Source: Sphaerobacter thermophilus DSM 20745 (GTDB taxonomy: Bacteria > Chloroflexota > Chloroflexia > Thermomicrobiales > Thermomicrobiaceae). Taken from it: 64,000 nucleotides of DNA. Position 1 is the stretch's first letter. Each line of letters starts with the position of its first letter. A program made the position numbers and the translations under genes. Location: positions 310,001 through 374,000 of the forward strand of contig NC_013523.1 in assembly GCF_000024985.1 (NCBI RefSeq), written 5' to 3'. The notes beneath the pieces were generated by a model. That model was not told the origin of the DNA and did not search any database. It saw only the letters and a list, made by a program, of their open reading frames with translations. This document shows, in pieces, positions 51,156-59,792 of the stretch.

Positions 51156-53651
51156 ATGGTCGATCTCGCCCCGCGGACGGCCGGGTTGATCCCCCTGTGG
51201 CTGGTGCCCGCCGGAGCGTTGCTCTGGCTGGGGCTCGTCTGGCTGGCGCGGGGGCCGCTGCGGTCACGGTGGCCCGGGCTGCTGGGCGATGTTGTGGCAC
51301 TCGGCGCCCTCGGGTTAGCGCACCTCCTCTTCTTCTGGCGCCCGTTGCTCACCCCCACCCAGGTCCCGCGCGGGGGCGGTGATCTGGTCTCGTTCGTCTT
51401 CCCGCTCCACGCCTTCAGCGCGGCCCAGATCCGGGAGGGGATCATTCCGCTGTGGAACCCGCACCTCCACGGCGGGATGCCGCACCTGGCGAACTTCCAG
51501 GCGGCGGTGCTCTATCCGCTGAATCTGTTGACGTACCTCCTGGCGCGCCCGTTCAGCTACGGCGCGCTGGAGTTGCTGGCGATTGCCCACTTCGGGATCG
51601 CCAGTATCGGCGCCTACCTGCTGGCGCGGACGCTGGGGATGCGCCCGCTGGCGGCGGTCGTGCCCGGGATCGTCTTCCCCTACAGCGGCTTCCTGGTGGC
51701 GCACCTGGGGCACTACGGGATGCTGGCGGCGGCCTCCTGGGTGCCGCTCCTGTTGCTTGCGTTGCGGCTGATGGTCGTCCGTGCCTCCTGGGGCTGGGCA
51801 GCGGCCGCGGCAGTCGTGACCTTCCTGATCACCAGCGCCGGACACCAACAGACGCTCGTCTACGCCCTCACAGTGGGAGGGGCCTGGTGGCTCTTCTGGG
51901 TCGCGCACCGGCATCGCCTTTTACCGGGGATGCTGCGGCCGATCACCGGCGGGGCCGAGGGCACCGCGACGGTCCAACCGGATACCGGCGTGATCCCGGG
52001 CGAGTTACGCCGATGGCCCTGGTGGTCGCTCGTCGGCGATGCCCTCCGGGCAGGGCTCGCGGTCGGCAGCGGCGTGGCGCTGGCTGCGCCGATGGTGCTG
52101 CCGTCACTGGAGATGGCGCGGCTCTCCGTCCGCACCGGTCTGAGTTACGAGCAGGCGAGCGAGTTCAGCATCCAGCCGGTGGCGCTGCTGCACCTCCTGG
52201 TCCCCAAGGCGTTCGGCAGCAATCCGACCGACTACTGGGGTCCGTTCTCCAACGGCGAGATCTGGGCCTACGCGGGCATCGCAACCCTGGTTCTGGCCGG
52301 GATCGCGCTGGTCGCGCGTCCCGAACCGGTCCGGCTCCTCCTCGGCGGCCTGGGGCTGGCTGCCCTCCTCTTCGCGCTCGGCCCGTACACGCCCTTGCAC
52401 GGCTGGTTCTACCGCTTCGTGCCGCTGTACGACCTGATCCGCGCCCCGGCCCGCGCGGTGCTCTACCTAGACCTCGCGCTGGCGCTCCTCGCCGGGTTCG
52501 GCGTGAGCGAGCTGGCGGCGCATGCGGATAGGCTGGCCTCGCGCGTAGCAGGTGCCGTTCGTCTCGCCCTGCGAGTGGTCCTGGCCGGGACGGCGGCGCT
52601 GGCGCTCTTCGTCATCCCCGTCTTCTACTCGATCATCCTCAGCGCCAACGACCTGTCGAATCGCCCGGTGATCGCCGTCGATGGGCTGAACCTGTTGTTC
52701 CTCTATCTGGCACTGACCGCCGTCCTCCTCTGGGCGGTGCTCGGAGGTCGATTGCAGGGTCCGGCGGTAGCTGTGGCCGCCACAGTGCTGATCGTGGTCG
52801 ACCTGTTCGGGGCAACGGCGACGTTCAACCCGTCGCCGGACGACATCACGGGCGGGTTCCGACACGCAGAGGCGGTCGACTACCTCCGGACCGAGGCAGA
52901 GCGGTCCGGCCCCTTCCGCATCGAGGCGGCGACAGCACGCTGGCAGCCGGACCTGGCCGCGGTGGTCGGGCTCGACGACGTGGGTGGCCTGTACGACCCG
53001 ATGCAGCCGCGGGACTACGACGCTGCCCGCCGCGCGGCGGTGGACAACCGGGACCAGGGACTCTACGACCTGCTCGGCGCGCGGTTTCTGATCACTGACG
53101 CGGATGCGGAGCCGCCGGGAGCCTCGTTCCGCCGCGTCCACGAGACCGACGATGGGCTCGTCATCTGGGAGAACCAGGACGCGATGCCCCGGGTCTGGCT
53201 GGCCTACACAGCGGAGCAGGTGGATTCCGAGACGGCGCTGGCGGCGATCCGGCAAGCCGACTTCGATCCACGCGAGACGCTCTACCTCACCGGCGAACTC
53301 CCGCCTGCAGAACCGGGCGGCCAGGGGGAGGTCACGATCGAGCGCCTGGAGGCCAACCGCGTCCACGTGCGGGTCCAGACCGACCGCCCTGCGTACGTGG
53401 TGCTGGCAGACCCGGACTATCCGGGCTGGGTCGCGACGGTGGATGGCGAGCCGGCGGAGTCAGCCACCGCCTACGGGCTGTTCCGCGCGGTGACGGTGCC
53501 GGCGGGTGAGCACGAGGTCGTCTGGCGCTTCCAGCCACCCCTCGCGCGCGCCGGCGCTGCGGTGTCACTCCTGGCCCTGCTGGGAGTAGGCGCAATGGCG
53601 CTCTTCGGCTGGCGGCAGCAGCGGAGCGTGCCCGGGGCGCCTCAAGGTTGA
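51156..53651 (+). CDS. YfhO-family large membrane protein
   Basis: A protein of about 831 residues. The first 570 or so hold 12 or more membrane helices with the GT-C-like pattern of YfhO: early acidic residues in GGGDLVSFVFPLHAFSAAQI, then IIPLWNPHLHGGMPHLANFQAAVLYPLNLL. The C-terminal 250 residues are a soluble extracytoplasmic domain ending in ANRVHVRVQTDRPAYVVLADPDYPGWVATVDG and one last helix. Characterised relatives (YfhO, CsbB systems) glycosylate teichoic acids or lipids with undecaprenyl-linked sugars. The sugar is unknown. Start codon not certain; GTG 51108 is an option. Confidence 0.85.
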   Translation: MVDLAPRTAGLIPLWLVPAGALLWLGLVWLARGPLRSRWPGLLGDVVALGALGLAHLLFFWRPLLTPTQVPRGGGDLVSFVFPLHAFSAAQIREGIIPLWNPHLHGGMPHLANFQAAVLYPLNLLTYLLARPFSYGALELLAIAHFGIASIGAYLLARTLGMRPLAAVVPGIVFPYSGFLVAHLGHYGMLAAASWVPLLLLALRLMVVRASWGWAAAAAVVTFLITSAGHQQTLVYALTVGGAWWLFWVAHRHRLLPGMLRPITGGAEGTATVQPDTGVIPGELRRWPWWSLVGDALRAGLAVGSGVALAAPMVLPSLEMARLSVRTGLSYEQASEFSIQPVALLHLLVPKAFGSNPTDYWGPFSNGEIWAYAGIATLVLAGIALVARPEPVRLLLGGLGLAALLFALGPYTPLHGWFYRFVPLYDLIRAPARAVLYLDLALALLAGFGVSELAAHADRLASRVAGAVRLALRVVLAGTAALALFVIPVFYSIILSANDLSNRPVIAVDGLNLLFLYLALTAVLLWAVLGGRLQGPAVAVAATVLIVVDLFGATATFNPSPDDITGGFRHAEAVDYLRTEAERSGPFRIEAATARWQPDLAAVVGLDDVGGLYDPMQPRDYDAARRAAVDNRDQGLYDLLGARFLITDADAEPPGASFRRVHETDDGLVIWENQDAMPRVWLAYTAEQVDSETALAAIRQADFDPRETLYLTGELPPAEPGGQGEVTIERLEANRVHVRVQTDRPAYVVLADPDYPGWVATVDGEPAESATAYGLFRAVTVPAGEHEVVWRFQPPLARAGAAVSLLALLGVGAMALFGWRQQRSVPGAPQG

Positions 53652-53995
53652 CCCTGTCATCGCATGTGCACGGTCGACACGTGCCCCGGTAGTGCGAGGG
53701 GATCCGACCACAGCGCGAAGATCCTCCCGCCACCTAACCCTGGCTCGTGCCGACCGCCTACACCCGATCGACTTGTTACACCCCACGGACGCGGCACGGT
53801 ATCCTCCACGCCGCGTCGCCGTGTTGGCAGTGCCGCACGAGTCCGCCGGGTGGTGCGTGCTGCTGTGTGTCGAGGAGGGCATCGCTCCTCAGCATTCTAG
53901 AGGTGCGTGGCATGGCCCGTGCCTCTCGGTCCCCATGTCGAACGGACCCTCTTGGTTGACAGCCATCGTTTAATTGGGGGGGTGGAGAGGGACAT
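53652..53995. other. Intergenic region, nothing assigned
   Basis: About 340 bases without a credible CDS. TTGACA followed closely by TTTAAT occurs near 53956-53975 just before cobB but at an unsuitable spacing. Short overlapping open frames here have no ribosome-binding sites or recognisable content. No tRNA or known RNA fold was found. Confidence 0.45.
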
Positions 53996-54787
53996 ATGCA
54001 CGAAATGACATCGACGCGAGCGACGCTGACCGAGCAGCAGCGCGAGACCCTGGAGGCTCTCGCCGGGGAGATCCGCGTGCGCCGCCCGGTGGTGGCGTTC
54101 ACCGGCGCGGGCATCTCCACGGAGTCGGGGATCCCCGATTACCGGGGGCCGAACGGCCTCTGGAAGCGGGTCAGGCCGACGACGTTCCGCGAATTCCTGA
54201 ACGACCCGGAGGTCCGGGCTGCCTATTGGCGGCGACGGCGGGAGCGCTATCCTCAGATGGTCCAGGTGGAACCGAACGCGGGACACCTGGCGCTCGTGCG
54301 GCTACAGGAAGCCGGTCTGCTGTCAACGATCATCACGCAGAATATCGACGGGCTGCACCAGCGGGCCGGGGCCGATCCGGAGTCGGTGATCGAGCTCCAC
54401 GGCACGGTCCACGAGATCCGCTGCCTGGAGTGCGAGCGGCGGTTCCCGGCCGCGGAGTTCCCGCTGCCGGAGGGGGATGAGGAGCCGGTCTGCCCGGTCT
54501 GCGGCGGGATCGTCAAGGAGGCGACCATCTCCTTCGGGGAGTCGCTCGTGGCAGACGACCTGCGCCGCGCGCTAGAGATCGCGCGGGACTGTGAGCTGAT
54601 GCTGGTTGTCGGGTCGTCGCTCCAGGTCAACCCGGCGGCCAAGGTGCCGCTGATCGCTGCCCAGCAGGGCGCAGTCCTGGCGATCATCAACCGTGAGCCG
54701 ACTCCGCTGGATCCTCTGGCCGACTTTGTCGTGCAGGCATCGGCCGGGGCGGCGCTCTCCTATGTGGCGGATCTGCTGACCGGTTAG
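53996..54787 (+). CDS. cobB: NAD-dependent protein deacylase, Sir2 family
   Basis: A 263-residue sirtuin. VVAFTGAGISTESGIPDYRGPNGLWK is the NAD-binding loop. ITQNIDGLHQRAGADPESVIELHGTVHEIRC holds the catalytic His. The zinc cysteines are CLEC and CPVC, and VVGSSLQVNPAAKVP follows. It removes acyl groups from lysines using NAD. The family's Tyr/Arg pair for succinyl-lysine binding was not checked in detail, so preference for acetyl or other acyl groups is open. GGAGAGGGA precedes the ATG. Confidence 0.94.
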   Translation: MHEMTSTRATLTEQQRETLEALAGEIRVRRPVVAFTGAGISTESGIPDYRGPNGLWKRVRPTTFREFLNDPEVRAAYWRRRRERYPQMVQVEPNAGHLALVRLQEAGLLSTIITQNIDGLHQRAGADPESVIELHGTVHEIRCLECERRFPAAEFPLPEGDEEPVCPVCGGIVKEATISFGESLVADDLRRALEIARDCELMLVVGSSLQVNPAAKVPLIAAQQGAVLAIINREPTPLDPLADFVVQASAGAALSYVADLLTG

Positions 54788-54908
54788 GCGTCTGCTGCGT
54801 ACCTCATGGTCACGAACATGCTGAAGGTCGCGCACTGTGGGATCGGTGAAAGCCGTTCAAGGCAGGGGCGACCGAGTACCCCTTGAACGCTTGGAGTGGA
54901 GCGGATCG

Positions 54909-55259
54909 ATGTCCCGAGACGACCGAGCACGATTGCTGCGCCGCCGTGTTCCTGACCCGGACTTGAGCGTGTCGGATGTGCCGCGGGGCGACATGCCGGA
55001 GCTGGACGAACAGGTGGAGCCGTACGGCGGCGCGCTGCGACACGACAGCGACACTCTGGCGCGGATCAATGCACTGAATGAGGAACGCCGCCGCCTGCTG
55101 AACGCGCAGGTGTACGGGCTTGCCGCAACAAAGCGGGCCGAGCGGCTGCGTCAGATCCAGGAGGAATTGGACCAGCTCTGGCTGAAGCGCCGGCTGGAGT
55201 TGAGCCAGCAACCGGGCGACGCCCCCGACTGGCTGGAGGGCGACTACGGGGCGAACTGA
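54909..55259 (+). CDS. DUF2630-like small coiled protein
   Basis: A 116-residue protein. The C-terminal part ILARINALNEERRRLL-like helix and RLRQIQEELDQLWLKRRLEL resemble DUF2630, a short helical-hairpin family of unknown function. The N-terminal 45 residues are charged and probably disordered (RRRVPDPDLSVSDVPRGDMP). The ATG at 54909 follows TGGAGTGGAG. It ends convergent with rpsD, separated by a strong terminator. Confidence 0.65.
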   Translation: MSRDDRARLLRRRVPDPDLSVSDVPRGDMPELDEQVEPYGGALRHDSDTLARINALNEERRRLLNAQVYGLAATKRAERLRQIQEELDQLWLKRRLELSQQPGDAPDWLEGDYGAN

Positions 55260-55293
55260 GCACGGCTACCGGCATCACCGCGGATACCGGTTT

Positions 55294-55320
55294 CCAAGGC
55301 CCGGCAATGCCGGGCCTTGG
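55294..55320. terminator. Bidirectional terminator between the DUF2630-like gene and rpsD
   Basis: CCAAGGCCCGGC and GCCGGGCCTTGG pair perfectly over 12 bp around an AAT loop. It lies between two convergent stop codons, and on the plus-strand left side TTT precedes the stem, giving a short U run for the minus-strand (rpsD) transcript's complement. Confidence 0.65.
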
Positions 55321-55336
55321 GTGCCAGTGTGAGTTC

Positions 55337-55948
55337 CTACCGCGCGTAGAACGCGATGATCAGTTCGATGTCGACCGGGATGTCCAGCTCCTCGGGATTG
55401 GGTTCCGAAATCACCCGGCCGACCGGCTGTGTGCCCTCGCGGGAGAGCCACGACGGGATCTGATGTCCGGCGTCCTGGAGTGCCTCCTGGACGTCCGGGA
55501 TCTCCGCCGCCTTCTCGGTCAGCGCGATCGTATCGCCCGGGGACACCCGGTAGGAGGGGATGTCGACCCGGCGGCCGTTGACCAGCACATGCCCGTGATT
55601 CACGAGCTGGCGGGCCATGGGGCGGGTCGGGGTGAAGCCCAGCCGGTAGACGACGTTGTCCAGCCGCGACTCAAGCAGCTTGACCAGCGCGGTTCCGGTC
55701 GGCTCCTTCGACCGGCGGGCGTCCTGGAACGTCCGGCGGAACTGCTTCTCAAGCATGCCGAAATGCCGCTTCAACTTCTGCTTCTCGCGAAGCTGGCGGC
55801 CGTACTCGGTCATGCGGCGCGGGCGGGCATGGGCATGGGCGCCGGGCGGGGTCTTGAGCCGCCGCTCCAGCGAGCGCGACCGGGTACCGGTCAGGTTGAT
55901 GCCCTCCCGCCTGGAGATCTTGTGCTTGGGTCCAGTGTAACGCGCCAT
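55337..55948 (-). CDS. rpsD: 30S ribosomal protein S4 (cysteine-free form)
   Basis: A 203-residue primary 16S rRNA-binding protein. It begins MARYTGPKHKISRREG; at the positions of the zinc cysteines of the C+ form there are His/Ser/other residues, so this is the zinc-independent C- type. The S4 RNA-binding domain (LESRLDNVVYRLGFTPTRPMARQLVNHGHVLVNGRRVDIPSYRV) is complete. It stands alone rather than in the alpha operon with rpsM, rpsK and rpoA. AAGGAGGAG precedes the ATG. A leader hairpin lies 18 bases upstream. Confidence 0.95.
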   Translation of the reverse strand: MARYTGPKHKISRREGINLTGTRSRSLERRLKTPPGAHAHARPRRMTEYGRQLREKQKLKRHFGMLEKQFRRTFQDARRSKEPTGTALVKLLESRLDNVVYRLGFTPTRPMARQLVNHGHVLVNGRRVDIPSYRVSPGDTIALTEKAAEIPDVQEALQDAGHQIPSWLSREGTQPVGRVISEPNPEELDIPVDIELIIAFYAR

Positions 55949-55965
55949 GCTCCTCCTTGTAGGCT

Positions 55966-55983
55966 CGGTGCCGTTCGGCACCG
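55966..55983 (-). promoter_or_regulatory. Hairpin in the rpsD leader
   Basis: CGGTGCC and GGCACCG form a short stem with a GAAC tetraloop on the minus strand, 18 bases upstream of the rpsD start and directly before the ribosome-binding region. S4 autoregulates its own mRNA in other bacteria, so a similar role is possible here. This is inference. Confidence 0.4.
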
Positions 55984-56087
55984 TCTTGAATCGTCCTGCC
56001 TCATTGCGAGGTCATCGCTTTAGAATACCAAACGGTTGACCTTCGCGTCGCACCCGTTTGTTCGCCCGGCAGGGAGAGGGGGCCGCG

Positions 56088-56627
56088 ATGGAGAGGATTG
56101 TCGTTCGCGGGGCCGAGCCGGAGGACGTACCGGCCATCACCGAGATTCTGAACTGCCCCGGCGTGGTCTATGGCACGCTCCAGCTCCCCTATCGCTCGGT
56201 CGCGGAGCGGCGACAACGGGGTACGGACCACGACCCTGACGTCCACCGGCTGGTGGCCGAGGTGGACGGCCGCGTGGTGGGAACCCTCGGGCTCCATGTC
56301 GAGCGCCATGCGCGGCGCCGGCACGTCGGCTCGATCGGGATGGCGGTGCACGATGAGTTTCAGGGGCGGGGCGTCGGGACCGCCCTGATGGCAGCGATGA
56401 TCGACCTGGCCGACAACTGGCTCGGTCTGCACCGGGTCGAGTTGACCGTCTACGCCGACAATGCCGCGGCGATCCACCTCTACGAGAAGTTCGGCTTCGT
56501 GGTGGAAGGTCGGTTCGTCGACTACGCGTTCCGGGCCGGACAATATGTCGACGCCCTGGCCATGGCGCGGCTGCGCCCGGCGAGCCACGGTGAGGACACG
56601 GGAGCCGGGCAGGCGCCGTCCGCTTGA
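56088..56627 (+). CDS. GNAT-family N-acetyltransferase
   Basis: A 179-residue acetyltransferase. IGMAVHDEFQGRGVGTALMAAMIDLADNWLG contains the acetyl-CoA loop (Q/RGxGxG/A form QGRGVG). VELTVYADNAAAIHLYEKFGFVVEGRFVDYAFRAGQYVDALAMARL is the C-terminal half typical of the RimJ/YhhY-like group. A YhhY-type amino acid acetyltransferase is the closest recall, but the substrate is not assignable. AGGGAGAGGG precedes the ATG. It is divergent from rpsD. Confidence 0.88.
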   Translation: MERIVVRGAEPEDVPAITEILNCPGVVYGTLQLPYRSVAERRQRGTDHDPDVHRLVAEVDGRVVGTLGLHVERHARRRHVGSIGMAVHDEFQGRGVGTALMAAMIDLADNWLGLHRVELTVYADNAAAIHLYEKFGFVVEGRFVDYAFRAGQYVDALAMARLRPASHGEDTGAGQAPSA

Positions 56628-56744
56628 CACCTCATGGGGAGTCAGCGGCACCGTCTCGACACGTCCCAGTTCGGGCGACGGCCCGCTGCGCGAGCAGGAG
56701 CAGTACCAGGTGAGCCGGCTGGCTCTGGTCGAGCTGAGCGTTGC

Positions 56745-56774
56745 TTGACGCTGTCGCCTGTTCAGGAATAGGCT
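56745..56774 (+). promoter_or_regulatory. Probable promoter of the HAD hydrolase gene
   Basis: TTGACG (56745-56750), 18 bases, then TAGGCT (56769-56774). The GGAGGAAAA ribosome-binding site and ATG at 56811 follow. The -35 is a 5-of-6 match and the -10 is weak. Confidence 0.45.
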
Positions 56775-56810
56775 TGGCTCGTCGGTCGTACGGCTGGAGG
56801 AAAATGATAG

Positions 56811-57494
56811 ATGGCCACGAGCGGTTTCCGTCCTAAACTGGTCCTTTTCGACCTCGACGACACGCTGTGCGACCATAATGCGTCGCTGCGGCTGCGCCTT
56901 CGGATGGCGTTCGCGGAAGCTTGCCGTGGCCTGGATGATGTTGACCTGGATGCGCTGGTCGAGGCGTCGGTCGCGCGCTCCGTCTTTGGTACCGACCACT
57001 TCGCCGACATCCTGGCGCAGGTCGGAGCCGGGACACCGGAGCGGGTCGAGCGCGCGGTCGCATCCTACGTGAGCGATCGCTACCGCGGCCTGAAACTCTT
57101 CGACGAGGCGCTGGAGGTGGTCGACGCCGTGCGGCAGCACGCGCGGGTGGGGATGATCACCAACGGTCCGAGCGTGATCCAGCGCGACAAGATCGCACGC
57201 CTGCGGATCGCGGATGCCTTCCCGTTCATCCTCGTCTCGGAGGAGGTCGGAGTCTGGAAGCCGGACCCGGCAATCTTCCAGCGCGCGCTGGAGCTCGGTG
57301 AGGCGGCGCCGCACGAGGCGGTGTACGTGGGGGACAACCCGGAGCACGACGTGGCCGGCGCCCGGGCTGCGGGCCTTGCCAGCGTGTGGGTGAATCGCAA
57401 CGGCCGGGAGTGGCCCGGTGGCCCGCCGCCCGATTACACGATTGCGAACCTGCGCGAGCTGCTGCCGCTCTTCGGGTTCGACGGCACCCGGTAG
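56811..57494 (+). CDS. HAD-superfamily hydrolase (subclass IA)
   Basis: A 227-residue phosphatase-like protein. Motif I is LVLFDLDDTLCDHN (nucleophile Asp14, general acid Asp16). Motif II is VGMITNGP, motif III is around RDKIARL, and motif IV is VYVGDNPEHDVAGARAAG. The helical cap between motifs I and II marks subclass IA; the group includes YjjG-type nucleotide phosphatases and phosphoglycolate-phosphatase-like enzymes. The substrate is not predictable. GGAGG precedes the ATG closely. Confidence 0.9.
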   Translation: MATSGFRPKLVLFDLDDTLCDHNASLRLRLRMAFAEACRGLDDVDLDALVEASVARSVFGTDHFADILAQVGAGTPERVERAVASYVSDRYRGLKLFDEALEVVDAVRQHARVGMITNGPSVIQRDKIARLRIADAFPFILVSEEVGVWKPDPAIFQRALELGEAAPHEAVYVGDNPEHDVAGARAAGLASVWVNRNGREWPGGPPPDYTIANLRELLPLFGFDGTR

Positions 57495-57592
57495 GCTCCG
57501 CGCGTCACCCGGCTCCTCCCCGCCAGAGGGTGGTAACGCCGGGGTGAGCCGCTGATCCGACCGGGTGCGGTGCTGCAGGGAAAGGGATAGGG

Positions 57593-58711
57593 ATGCGCTG
57601 GCGGCAGATGTCGCGGGTGATGACGCTGTTGCTTGTAACGATCTCGCTTGCGTGCGGGGGAGCCGCCTCGGAACCGACAGCGACACCGTCGCCGACCCCG
57701 ACCGAACCGCCAACCCCGACCGCGACCCCGACGCCGGAGCCGACACCCACGCTGACCCCGGAGGAACTGGCGACCTACCAGCCGAACGAGATGGGCCAGG
57801 TCATGGTCCTGATGTACCACGGCATCACCGAGGACGGCGGCGAGTACGACCGCACCCCCGACGGTTTCCGGCAGGACCTCCAGTGGCTCTACGACAACGG
57901 CTACTACGTCATCCCGATCCGCGACTACCTGACCAACCGCATCAGCGCACCGCCCGGCAAGCGCCCGGTGGTCCTGACCTTCGACGACGGCGTGGTCAGC
58001 CAGTTCCGCTACCTGGTCGACGAGAATGGCCAGAAGACGATTGACCCAAACTGCGCCGTAGGCATCCTGGAAGACTTCTTCACGCGCCACCCGGACTTCG
58101 GGCGCGGTGGGCTCTTTTCGATCCTGCCGCGGGCGCCGTTCGCCTGGCCCGACGAGCCGGAGCAACTGGAATACGCCGAGGAGAAGCTGCGCTGGCTCGT
58201 GGAGCACGGGTACGAGATTGGCAACCATACCCTGAGTCACGCCAACCTGCGCGAGTTGTCGGACGAGGAGATCAAGGCGGAGCTGGCCGGTGCGGTCGAT
58301 ATGATCCGCGAGTACGTGCCGGACGCTGAGGTCGAGGTGATCGCGCTGCCGTTCGGGATGTACCCGCCGGGTGGGGACGATACGCTGCTGCGCGGCTTCA
58401 CCTACGAGGGCCGGGAGTACCGCTTCACCGGCGCGCTGATGGTGGGCGCCAACCCGGCACCGTCGCCGGTGGACGCGGAATTCGACCCCTTCTGGACGCC
58501 GCGGATCCAGGCCACCGAGGAGGTGCTGGCCGAGTGGTTCGCATACGCGGCAGACAACCCAGCTATAATGTATGCCAGTGATGGGAACCCGGACACGGTG
58601 ACCATCCCCGACACTCTACCCGAGTGGCTGGCCGAGCGCTTCATGGAGGACCGGGCCAGCGACAAGACGGTCATCCGCTACCCCGACGTAGCCGACCGGA
58701 GAGGTGGTTAG
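57593..58711 (+). CDS. Polysaccharide deacetylase family lipoprotein
   Basis: A 372-residue exported protein. The signal MRWRQMSRVMTLLLVTISLAC ends in a lipobox-like Cys. A Thr/Pro-rich linker (about residues 25-55) leads to a NodB-homology domain. VVLTFDDGVVSQF carries the metal Asp pair, and GNHTLSHANL is the H(S/T)xxH motif. VIALPFGMYPPGG is motif 3. It probably removes acetyl groups from peptidoglycan or another envelope N-acetyl glycan. It precedes ispH by 8 bases, so the two may be co-transcribed. Confidence 0.9.
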   Translation: MRWRQMSRVMTLLLVTISLACGGAASEPTATPSPTPTEPPTPTATPTPEPTPTLTPEELATYQPNEMGQVMVLMYHGITEDGGEYDRTPDGFRQDLQWLYDNGYYVIPIRDYLTNRISAPPGKRPVVLTFDDGVVSQFRYLVDENGQKTIDPNCAVGILEDFFTRHPDFGRGGLFSILPRAPFAWPDEPEQLEYAEEKLRWLVEHGYEIGNHTLSHANLRELSDEEIKAELAGAVDMIREYVPDAEVEVIALPFGMYPPGGDDTLLRGFTYEGREYRFTGALMVGANPAPSPVDAEFDPFWTPRIQATEEVLAEWFAYAADNPAIMYASDGNPDTVTIPDTLPEWLAERFMEDRASDKTVIRYPDVADRRGG

Positions 58712-58719
58712 AAAGCGCG

Positions 58720-59673
58720 ATGACGCGACGCATAGTGATGGCGGAGGAGCTGGGGTATTGTTGGGGTGTCCGCCGCGCCCTGGAGATCATCACCGAGGCG
58801 GGCGACCCGAACAACCCGGTCGCGACCATCGGCGACGTGATCCATAACCCCCAGGTCGTGCAGCGTCTCAAGGCGCGAGGCGTGGACACCGCTGAGTCGG
58901 TCGAAGAGGCCGCGCAGCGCGGCTTCCGGCGGGTAGCGATCACGGCGCATGGCGCCGGTCCGGAGCGTGCGCGGCTGGCTGCCGAGCACGGGCTGGAGCT
59001 GATCGACACGACCTGCCCCCTGGTGACCAAGGTCCAGCGTCTCGGGCAGAAGTTGGTGCGGCAGGGGTACTTCCTGGTGGTTTATGGCGATTCCTTCCAC
59101 CCCGAGGTGCGCGGGGTTCTCGCCTGGGCCGAAACCTCACGTGCCGTCGCCGCCAAGCATATCGAGGACCTGCCCTGGAACGCGCCGCGCGGGTCGACCG
59201 ACCCGGACGCCAAGGTACCCCCGCGCAAGGTGGCGGTCGTCTCGCAGACGACCAAAAACGTCGACGAATTCATGGAGTTCGTCACCCAGTTGACGTCGAT
59301 GGTCGCCCGCGACGGCGGTGAGATCCGGGTGTGCAACACGATCTGCGAGCCGACCTCGGAGCGGCAGAACGCGCTGCGGCGGCTGGCCGGCGAGGTCGAC
59401 CTGATCCTGGCCATCGGGGGTAAGAAGAGCTCGAACACGGCTCGGCTGGCCGAGGTCGGCCGGAGCTACGGCGTGCCCAGCTACCACATCGAGAGCGAGG
59501 CAGAGATCGAGCCGGCCTGGCTCGACGGCGTCGAGGTCGTGGGCGTGACGGCCGGGGCCTCCACCCCGGACGACGTGATCGAGGGCGTGGTCGACTGGCT
59601 GGTGGGGCAGGGCTTCGCCCCGCCCGAGGATGGCATTCGCTACCGCGACCTGGACGACGTCCCGGCCTACTAG
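58720..59673 (+). CDS. ispH: 4-hydroxy-3-methylbut-2-enyl diphosphate reductase
   Basis: A 317-residue [4Fe-4S] enzyme for the last MEP-pathway step, making IPP and DMAPP. The three cluster cysteines are in GYCWGVRRA, DTTCPLVTKVQ and NTICEPTSERQ. AHGAGPE and GDSFHPEVRGVLAW hold substrate-binding His residues, and GGKKSSNTARLAEV is conserved. The ATG at 58720 follows GAGAGG. It shows the organism uses the MEP route for isoprenoids. Confidence 0.95.
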   Translation: MTRRIVMAEELGYCWGVRRALEIITEAGDPNNPVATIGDVIHNPQVVQRLKARGVDTAESVEEAAQRGFRRVAITAHGAGPERARLAAEHGLELIDTTCPLVTKVQRLGQKLVRQGYFLVVYGDSFHPEVRGVLAWAETSRAVAAKHIEDLPWNAPRGSTDPDAKVPPRKVAVVSQTTKNVDEFMEFVTQLTSMVARDGGEIRVCNTICEPTSERQNALRRLAGEVDLILAIGGKKSSNTARLAEVGRSYGVPSYHIESEAEIEPAWLDGVEVVGVTAGASTPDDVIEGVVDWLVGQGFAPPEDGIRYRDLDDVPAY

Positions 59674-59792
59674 CCCCGGGCATCGCTCGGTGGAAGCGCA
59701 GCGTAGCATCCGAACGGCGGCTCGCAGGGGCCGCCGTATCGCGTAGGGACCGCGCCGGCTGCGGGCGGCGCGCTGGAGCGAGAGGAGCGGCG

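Noticed and set aside
53664-53973. Overlapping short open frames in the gap before cobB
   Set aside because: Three frames open at once with biased Cys/Arg/Thr composition and no start signals; treated as non-coding.
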